A stretch of DNA of 44,240 bases from CAVRJC01 sp964505725 (GTDB taxonomy: Bacteria; Actinomycetota; Acidimicrobiia; IMCC26256; DASPTH01), in the NCBI GenBank assembly GCA_964505725.1, contig CAZDJK010000024.1, positions 1 to 44,240 on the forward strand, given 5' to 3'. Position numbers and translations under genes: made by a program. Below, piece after piece: positions 39,674 through 44,240 of this stretch; the stretch's first letter is position 1, and every line of letters starts with the position of its first letter. The notes under the pieces were generated by a model. It saw nothing but the letters and a program-made list of their open reading frames with translations. It was not told the DNA's origin and made no database searches.

Positions 39674-40411
39674 TCACGGTCCAGTGACGGTCACCGTGCT
39701 GGTCTGCGTGGCCGACGACGTGCTGTTGTTCGTCGCTGACGCCGCGCCGGTCGAGACGCTCGCGGAGTTCCCGCTCGCGGTGTTGGTGGAGCTGGCGGTG
39801 TTCGACGCCGTGCCTCCCGTGTTGCCGCTGGTCGCCGACGTGCCACCGATGGCAGCACCACCGTTGGCGCTCGCGTCGGCCGACTGGTACGTGCCGTTCG
39901 ACTGGTCGATGTCGTTACCCGCCGAGTTGAAACCGCTGTTCGAGAACGCGGCCTGTCCGGTGCCCACTGCCGTCGCCTGGACGACGAGGGTGTGCCCCGA
40001 AGGATCGGTCACGGTCACGGTGCCGGTCTGGCTCGCCGACGCACTGCTGGTGTTGCTCGCAGACGCCGCACCGGCCGTCACGGTCGCCGAGTTGTTGCTC
40101 GCGGTGTTGCTCGAGGTGGCGGTGTTCGTGCAGCTACCACCCTGGTTCCCAGAGGTGGCGGGGCCGAACGTGATCGCCGGACCGTCGTTGGCGGACGCGT
40201 CGCAGTGCTGTCCGGTGTGGTTGGACTGCCCGATGCCGTTCCAGGCGTCGTTCCCACCCGAGTTCGCAGCCGAGAGCTGATGGGTGTGCACGAGCGAGAG
40301 CTGGAACACGTCGACCGGAGACTGTGCCTGGGCAACGCCACCGAGCGCCAAGGGCACTCCGGCTGCAAGCGCACCCATTGCGGCGAACCTCCACAAGTTC
40401 ATCTTCTTCAC
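39674..40411 (-). CDS. Secreted protein of two 87-residue repeats
   Basis: 245 residues. The signal peptide is KKMNLWRFAAMGALAAGVPLALGGVAQA (about 1-30). Then, after FQLSLVHTHQLSA, an 87-residue unit occurs twice (48-134 and 156-242). Matching landmarks are ANSGGNDAWNGIGQSN / SNSGFNSAGNDIDQSN, ATSGN-GG, TASSNTASNNSAT / TASSTNTASGNSAS, and SQTGTVTV / TQTSTVTV. The composition is mostly Ser, Thr, Asn, Ala and Gly. The only two Cys (70, 94) lie in repeat 1. AGGAGG sits 6 nt before GTG 40411; ATG is three codons later. No sorting signal or membrane segment follows, so it is released or assembles outside. The SGGN motif is shared with the next gene. Family not recognised. Confidence 0.8.
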   Translation of the reverse strand: MKKMNLWRFAAMGALAAGVPLALGGVAQAQSPVDVFQLSLVHTHQLSAANSGGNDAWNGIGQSNHTGQHCDASANDGPAITFGPATSGNQGGSCTNTATSSNTASNNSATVTAGAASASNTSSASASQTGTVTVTDPSGHTLVVQATAVGTGQAAFSNSGFNSAGNDIDQSNGTYQSADASANGGAAIGGTSATSGNTGGTASNTASSTNTASGNSASVSTGAASATNNSTSSATQTSTVTVTGP

Positions 40412-40679
40412 GTAGGACCTCCTGGATCCGCTTGCCTCCGCTGGTGGATTGTGTCTAAGGGCACGCGGACCCACGGTCCCATGGCGCGATGGCGACAACT
40501 GTGTGACAATTCCGCACGGAATCCGATTCGTTGCCCGCGACGTAGGACAGAGGAGAGCGAGCGGACCGAGAGGACCGAGAGGGCGGGCAACGAGGCGGGG
40601 ACCAGGGCGCGCCAACAGGCGACAGCTAGGGGGCACGAGCAAGGCTGGGGCGGCCAAGCAACACGGGAAGGGGCAGGGT
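40412..40679. promoter_or_regulatory. Divergent regulatory region of surface-protein cluster
   Basis: These 268 bases separate the exported-protein operon from the OmpR-like gene. They hold a perfect palindrome ATTCCG-CA-CGGAAT (40508-40521), a GGACC-CAC-GGTCC repeat (40467-40479), a tandem GGACCGAGA (40563 and 40572), and AGGAGG (40418-40423) for the minus gene. Minus-strand TTGTCA (40503-40508) is a possible -35. I cannot fix either transcription start. Confidence 0.5.
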
Positions 40680-41384
40680 GTGAGTGCGACGAGCCATTGG
40701 TTCGACCCACCCGAGGTCGACCGAGTGCTCCTCGTGGGCTTCGACGCCGACGAGATCGGTCGGTTCGCGGAGGGCTTCACGAGGAGAGGGTGTGCGCCGA
40801 CGCTGGCGTCGAGCGCAGGGCAGGTGGTGCAGCTCATCGGCGACGAGCAGTTCGACCTCGTCGTGTGTGGCCGTTCTCTCGCCACCGACGACCTCGGCAC
40901 CGTCATCTCCCGCATCGAGAGGACGGGAGCGATGCTGTTGATCGTCGGGGCCCACGATGTCGCCGCGATGGGCAACGGCCACCCGGACCACCTGACCATC
41001 CCGCCCACGTCCACCGTGGGCGAGGTCACCATGGCCGGGATCGCCCTGCTCGCGCAGCGGGGCGGTCATCGTCGGCATTCCCACCTGCGCTTCGGCGACT
41101 TCGACCTCGACCCCGACCGCCGCAAAGCGTGGCTGCACGGTGAGCGCCTCGAGCTCACGAAGTACCAGTTCCGGCTGCTCGCGGCGCTGATCGGGTGCGA
41201 GGGCGCGGTGGTGTCGCACGAGGAGCTCGACAAGCTGATGTTCGACTCGTATCCCGTCGACAACGGGGAGCGGGTCGCCGCGCACGTGCGGCGACTGCGC
41301 AAGAAGATCGAGGACGATCCTGCGCACCCGTCGCGTCTGCTCACTGTCCGCGGCGAGGGATACCGGCTCGCCGACGGTGAGTGA
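40680..41384 (+). CDS. OmpR/PhoB-type winged-helix regulator with degenerate receiver
   Basis: 234 residues. The C-terminal 130-234 is a full OmpR/PhoB winged helix: FGDFDLDPDRRKAWLHGERLELTKYQFRLLAAL, VVSHEELDKLMF, and VAAHVRRLRKKIEDDP...VRGEGYRL. The N-terminal 13-120 has receiver-like strands but not its chemistry. VLLVGFDADE replaces the acidic pair, and the phospho-acceptor of FDLVVCGRSL is Gly64. The Thr and Lys positions are also not evident. It should work without phosphorylation. GTG 40680 is chosen for AAGGGG just upstream; the open frame continues upstream only as Arg/Gly-rich non-protein-like sequence. It is divergent from the surface-protein operon and overlaps the nitroreductase gene by 8 bases. 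No histidine kinase is nearby. Confidence 0.85.
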   Translation: MSATSHWFDPPEVDRVLLVGFDADEIGRFAEGFTRRGCAPTLASSAGQVVQLIGDEQFDLVVCGRSLATDDLGTVISRIERTGAMLLIVGAHDVAAMGNGHPDHLTIPPTSTVGEVTMAGIALLAQRGGHRRHSHLRFGDFDLDPDRRKAWLHGERLELTKYQFRLLAALIGCEGAVVSHEELDKLMFDSYPVDNGERVAAHVRRLRKKIEDDPAHPSRLLTVRGEGYRLADGE

Positions 41385-42012
41385 GCGCGTGCGCCTCCCG
41401 CTGACGCCCGACGAGCTGCTCTCGACCACCCGTGCGGTCCGCAAGCGGCTCGACCTCACGCGCCCGGTCGAGCGGGAGGTGCTGCTGGAGTGCGTCGATC
41501 TCGCGGTGCAGGCGCCGTCGGGCTCGAACGTGCAGCGCTGGCACTGGATCTTCGTGACCGATCCCGGGAAGAAGGCAGCGCTCTCGGAGCTGTACCGGCG
41601 CGTGTTCGAGCGTGCCTACTCGCGCGACCGCCTCGGCGAGCTGGACGCGCAGGGCGCGCGCATCCTCGACTCCTCGGAGTACCTGGCGGCCCATCTCCAC
41701 GAGGTCCCGGTACTGCTCGTCCCGTGCCAGTGGACCCGGCCCGCGCCCGACGGCGCGAGCCAGGCCGGGTACTGGGGATCGATCCTCCCCGCGGTGTGGA
41801 GCTTCATGCTCGCCGCGCGCAGCCGCGGCCTGGGCACCGCGTGGACCACGATGCACCTCGCCTACGAGGAGGAGGCGGCGGGCATCCTGGGCGTGCCCTA
41901 CGAGCGCTGCGCCCAGGCGGGCCTGTTCCCCGTCGCCTTCACCGTCGGCACCGACTTCCGGCCCGCGGCGCGTCGCGACACGCCCCGGACCATCCACTGG
42001 GACGCCTGGTAA
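41377..42012 (+). CDS. Nitroreductase family protein
   Basis: 211 residues of the FMN-dependent nitroreductase fold. STTRAVRKRLDL gives the N-terminal Arg residues that hold FMN, APSGSNVQRWHWIFV is the typical second FMN segment, and LAARSRGLGTAWTTMHL with ILGVPYERCAQAGLFPVAF completes the core. Members reduce nitro, quinone or enal groups with NAD(P)H. GTG 41377 lies within the end of the regulator gene (8-base overlap), so the two are co-translated. This is an odd partner for a DNA-binding protein of the surface cluster. A redox signal is a speculative link. Confidence 0.87.
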   Translation: MSERVRLPLTPDELLSTTRAVRKRLDLTRPVEREVLLECVDLAVQAPSGSNVQRWHWIFVTDPGKKAALSELYRRVFERAYSRDRLGELDAQGARILDSSEYLAAHLHEVPVLLVPCQWTRPAPDGASQAGYWGSILPAVWSFMLAARSRGLGTAWTTMHLAYEEEAAGILGVPYERCAQAGLFPVAFTVGTDFRPAARRDTPRTIHWDAW

Positions 42013-42080
42013 TCCCGTCCGGCGCGCGACGCGTCACGTGGGGACCGCTCGCGTGACGGATCTCGGCGGAGAGGCGTGCA

Positions 42081-42086
42081 TAGGTT
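42081..42086 (+). promoter_or_regulatory. -10 box of a leaderless thioredoxin-like transcript
   Basis: TAGGTT ends 6 nt before GTG 42093 and decides that start over ATG 42117. It is identical in hexamer and spacing to the box before 5721. Confidence 0.55.
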
Positions 42087-42092
42087 CGCCTC

Positions 42093-43235
42093 GTGACCGT
42101 TCGCGACGGGACCCGCATGACCGACACCGCCGGGGGAGCGACGCAGAAGCGCCGCGGCTCGCGCCGGAAGTACCTGGTCATGCTGGTCGCGCTGCTCGCG
42201 GTGGCCGGTCTCGCCGTCGCGGTCGCCGCCACGTCCAACCCGAGCAGCGTCTCCGGGCCCACCGACGTGAAGCACCTGCCGGTCGGGCCGGAGGCGCCGA
42301 GCCTCGCCACCGCCAAGGGCTGGATCAACTCGCCCCCGCTGCTGCCCGCGAATCTGAGGGGGAAGGTCGTGCTGTACGACTTCTGGACCTACTCGTGCGT
42401 GAACTGCGTGCGCACCATCCCCTACCTGCGGTCGTGGTACGCCCGGTACGCCCCCGAGGGGCTGCTGGTGGTGGGGATCCACTCCCCGGAGTTCGACTTC
42501 GAGAAGAACCACGCCAACGTGGAGGCGGCGGTGAGCCGTCTCCACGTCGACTACCCGGTCGCGCTCGACGACGACATGACGATCTGGGACGAGTTCGCCA
42601 ACCAGTACTGGCCCGCCGACTACATCGCCGACCGGGACGGCCACATCCGTGACACCACGGTCGGCGAAGGCGGCTCCGCCACGACCGAGGACGTCATCCG
42701 CGAGCTGCTCGGCGTCCCGGCCTCCGCGCCCCGCGCGGCCGCGGTGAACGAGGGAAACGTGGGGAAGCCGCCGACTCCCTCGGAGGCGGTCACGCCGGAG
42801 ACCTATCTCGGGCTCGAGCGCGGGATCGCCGGGGCGCGGCCCGGTTCGTCCACCTATCCCGACGTGACCTCGCCCTCCCGGGACCAGCCGTACCTCGTGG
42901 GCCCGTGGTTCGGCGACGACGAGGACGTGGTGAGCGAGGCGGCCGGTGCCGCGATCGTGGTCGAGTTCCACGCGCGCGAGGCGAACCTCGTGTTGGCGAG
43001 CGGCGCGCCCGGCGGGGCGCCCGTCGACCTGCGCGTCCAGCTCGATGGCAAGCCGCTCCCGCCCGACGACCGGACGCCCGAGACCATGGTCGACGCCCAG
43101 GGCAACACCTTCATCCACGTGCAGACGTCGGACCTCTACCGGCTCGTCCTCGGGCCCGCGATCGGGACGCACACGCTCCGTCTCACCGCGCAGGCGCGGG
43201 GGTTGGAGGCGTTCGCGTTCACGTTCTCGGCATAG
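42093..43235 (+). CDS. DipZ-like membrane-anchored thioredoxin
   Basis: 380 residues. A basic tail and one membrane segment (about 27-47, YLVMLVALLAVAGLAVAVAA) anchor a thioredoxin/TlpA-like domain with the redox pair Cys102-Cys105 (DFWTYSCVNCVRTIPYLRSWY) and YPVALDDDMTIWDEFANQYWPADYIAD. Residues from about 235 form the beta-rich C-terminal domain (YLGLERG, SLEFHAREA-like VEFHAREANLVL, FIHVQTSDLYRLV) found after the thioredoxin in mycobacterial DipZ. DipZ fuses CcdA ahead of this; here CcdA is the next gene. The likely role is transfer of reducing power to extracytoplasmic thiols. Confidence 0.88.
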   Translation: MTVRDGTRMTDTAGGATQKRRGSRRKYLVMLVALLAVAGLAVAVAATSNPSSVSGPTDVKHLPVGPEAPSLATAKGWINSPPLLPANLRGKVVLYDFWTYSCVNCVRTIPYLRSWYARYAPEGLLVVGIHSPEFDFEKNHANVEAAVSRLHVDYPVALDDDMTIWDEFANQYWPADYIADRDGHIRDTTVGEGGSATTEDVIRELLGVPASAPRAAAVNEGNVGKPPTPSEAVTPETYLGLERGIAGARPGSSTYPDVTSPSRDQPYLVGPWFGDDEDVVSEAAGAAIVVEFHAREANLVLASGAPGGAPVDLRVQLDGKPLPPDDRTPETMVDAQGNTFIHVQTSDLYRLVLGPAIGTHTLRLTAQARGLEAFAFTFSA

Positions 43236-43244
43236 GCGACCGCG

Positions 43245-43952
43245 GTGCTCGTGCAGCTCGTCGCGCTCTTCGGCGCCGGCGTCGCGTCGTTCCTCGCGCC
43301 CTGCATCGTGCCACTGTTGCCCGCCTACCTCGGGATCATCGTCGGCGAGAGCGCCGACGCCCACGATGCCGCCCGGGCGGTACCGGCCACGTTCGTGTTC
43401 ATCCTCGGGTTCGGGGTGGTGTTCGCCAGCCTGGGTGCGGCCGCAGGGCTCGTCGGCTCGTCGCTGCACCAGTACCAGACCGACATCCAGCGGGTCGGCG
43501 GCGTGGTCGTCGCCGCCATGGGCCTCGTCCTGCTCGGCGCGCTCCGGGGCCCGTTCGCGCGTGAGCGGCGCCTGCTTCCTGCGGTGCCCGGCACCACGCT
43601 CGGCGTGGCGCGCCCGTTCGTGGTCGGCGTGGCGTTCGGGGCCGCGTGGAGCCCGTGTGTCGGTCCGCTGCTCGCCGCCGCGCTGACGGTCGCGTCGAGG
43701 AGCGGCCAGGTGGGCCGGGGCGCCCTCTTGTTGCTCGCCTACGCGTTCGGGATCGGGGTGCCGTTCCTCCTCGCCGCGCTCGGACTCGCGTCGTCCCCCC
43801 GTCTCGCCGAGCACCTGCGCCGGGCGGGACCGGTGATCGAGCGCGTGGCCGGCGTGCTCCTCGTCGTTCTCGGCGTCCTGCTCGCGACCGGCACCTACGC
43901 CCATCTCACCTCTTACCTGGCGCGCTTCAGCCCGGCGATCGGCGGGTTGTGA
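43245..43952 (+). CDS. ccdA: CcdA/DsbD-type transmembrane thiol transporter
   Basis: 235 residues with six hydrophobic segments. The two transmembrane redox Cys are Cys20 (SFLAPCIVPLLPAYLG) and Cys138 (AAWSPCVGPLLAAAL), the CcdA/DsbD signature, and each is followed by the conserved Pro. It passes electrons from cytoplasmic thioredoxin to the outer thioredoxin encoded just upstream (9-base gap). Starts at GTG 43245 and GTG 43251 are both possible. Together with the preceding gene it makes a split version of DipZ. Confidence 0.9.
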   Translation: MLVQLVALFGAGVASFLAPCIVPLLPAYLGIIVGESADAHDAARAVPATFVFILGFGVVFASLGAAAGLVGSSLHQYQTDIQRVGGVVVAAMGLVLLGALRGPFARERRLLPAVPGTTLGVARPFVVGVAFGAAWSPCVGPLLAAALTVASRSGQVGRGALLLLAYAFGIGVPFLLAALGLASSPRLAEHLRRAGPVIERVAGVLLVVLGVLLATGTYAHLTSYLARFSPAIGGL

Positions 43953-43988
43953 CGTCGTGGTACCCGCCGGGGTGGGAGACTGAGCGTG

Positions 43989-44045
43989 ATGAGCGATCCC
44001 CCGCCCGAGGCGACGGCGCCCGGCGCGGTCGGGATACCCGCCTGA
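43989..44045 (+). other. 18-codon open frame upstream of the ZIP-like gene
   Basis: ATG 43989 opens MSDPPPEATAPGAVGIPA and stops at TGA 44043-44045, in the same frame as the ZIP-like protein that follows. GGGAG lies about 12 nt upstream. It may be a short upstream reading frame, or the true N-terminus cut off by a nonsense mutation or sequencing error. Confidence 0.35.
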
Positions 44046-44069
44046 GCGCGGGCTGCGAGGGGCGACCGG

Positions 44070-44240
44070 CTGCTCGAAGCCGGGCTCTGGGCCGCGCTCG
44101 GCCAGTCGGCCCTGCTCGTCGGCGCGCTGGTGGTCGCGCGGTTCCCCAAGCTGACCGAGCCGCGGTGGCTGGGCCTGATCATGGCCTTCGGCGCCGGTGC
44201 GCTCATCAGCGCGGTCACCACGGATCTCGTGGTCGAGGCC
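44070..44240 (+). CDS. ZIP-family metal transporter, N-terminal part, apparent CTG start
   Basis: The last 171 bases encode LLEAGLWAALGQSALLVGALVV then RFPKLTEPRWLGLIMAFGAGALISAVTTDLVVEA, the first two membrane segments of a ZIP-like transporter; the AFGAGALIS and DLVVEA motifs are typical. The gene runs off the window. Between the in-frame TGA at 44043 and this sequence there is no ATG, GTG or TTG. The homologous start falls on CTG 44070, with GAGGGG 7 nt upstream. Either CTG is used, or the gene is damaged, or the base is wrong. Confidence 0.6.
   Translation, partial: MLEAGLWAALGQSALLVGALVVARFPKLTEPRWLGLIMAFGAGALISAVTTDLVVEA

Noticed and set aside
37167..40280. 1037-codon open frame on the plus strand across the surface-protein cluster
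   Set aside because: It is antisense to the repeat proteins. Its long Ala/Val/Thr-rich parts mirror their repeats, it has no start with a ribosome site, and the minus-strand genes have signal peptides and a sorting signal.
40449..40679. N-terminal extension of the OmpR-like regulator to 311 residues
   Set aside because: The added stretch is Arg/Gly-rich, without a family match, and overlaps the promoter elements. GTG 40680 has AAGGGG upstream.

Overview
The window is about 70% GC, densely coded on both strands, and uses many GTG starts and one TTG start. Its content (CaiB-type CoA transferases, six short-chain dehydrogenases (SDRs), two DUF2889 proteins, an F420-type luciferase-like oxidoreductase, a split DipZ-like thioredoxin/CcdA pair and a C-terminal LAFTG sorting signal) points to an actinobacterium, probably of the Acidimicrobiia type. 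The taxon is inferred from gene content only. I see no rRNA, tRNA, CRISPR array, transposase or phage gene. About 38 protein genes are supported, plus one broken esterase and two doubtful coding remnants.

Layout. 1-11.3 kb: an esterase with its middle deleted, a DUF2889 gene, a fused two-domain CaiB transferase coupled to an SDR, two more SDRs, a SnoaL-like gene divergent from a molybdopterin oxidoreductase, a tandem SnoaL protein and another SDR. 11.4-14.5 kb: a small basic DUF6582-like protein, an FMN reductase, a RibD/DHFR-like reductase and an alpha/beta hydrolase. 14.5-16.6 kb: a redox locus in which soxR overlaps an AlkZ-like glycosylase gene and faces a DUF5519 gene across a 20-base SoxR-box-like palindrome. 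16.5-25.4 kb: a membrane-anchored HtrA-type protease, an unrecognised 341-residue protein, an SDR/thiolase-like/DUF35 operon running into yjbQ and cupin genes, a SnoaL protein, an aldo/keto reductase and the second DUF2889 gene. 25.4-36.7 kb: an orphan branched-chain-type solute-binding protein, an MBL hydrolase, a second aldo/keto reductase and second CaiB fusion, a large hydrolase with a PKD-like tail, a phosphotransferase/SDR pair and an LLM-class flavoenzyme.

36.7-41.4 kb is the most unusual part. Three exported-protein genes lie in a row on the minus strand: a 245-residue protein made of two 87-residue repeats, a 704-residue surface protein with SG-x-N repeats and an LAFTG sorting signal, and a 230-residue secreted protein. 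A divergent OmpR-like regulator, whose receiver domain has lost its phospho-acceptor, is their neighbour. 41.4-44.2 kb holds a nitroreductase-like gene, a split DipZ (thioredoxin plus CcdA) and the start of a ZIP-like transporter whose only evident start is CTG.

The left and centre look like acyl-CoA and lipid/cyclic-compound catabolism: CoA transfer, hydroxyacyl oxidation and thiolase/aldolase chemistry with a DUF35 partner. Three regulatory or mechanistic themes run through the window. First, at least seven genes have a TANNNT -10 box exactly 6-7 nt before the start codon and no Shine-Dalgarno (SD) sequence, as expected for leaderless mRNAs. Second, the two CaiB fusions keep the catalytic Asp in opposite halves. 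Third, one of the two aldo/keto reductases has Phe in place of its catalytic Tyr.
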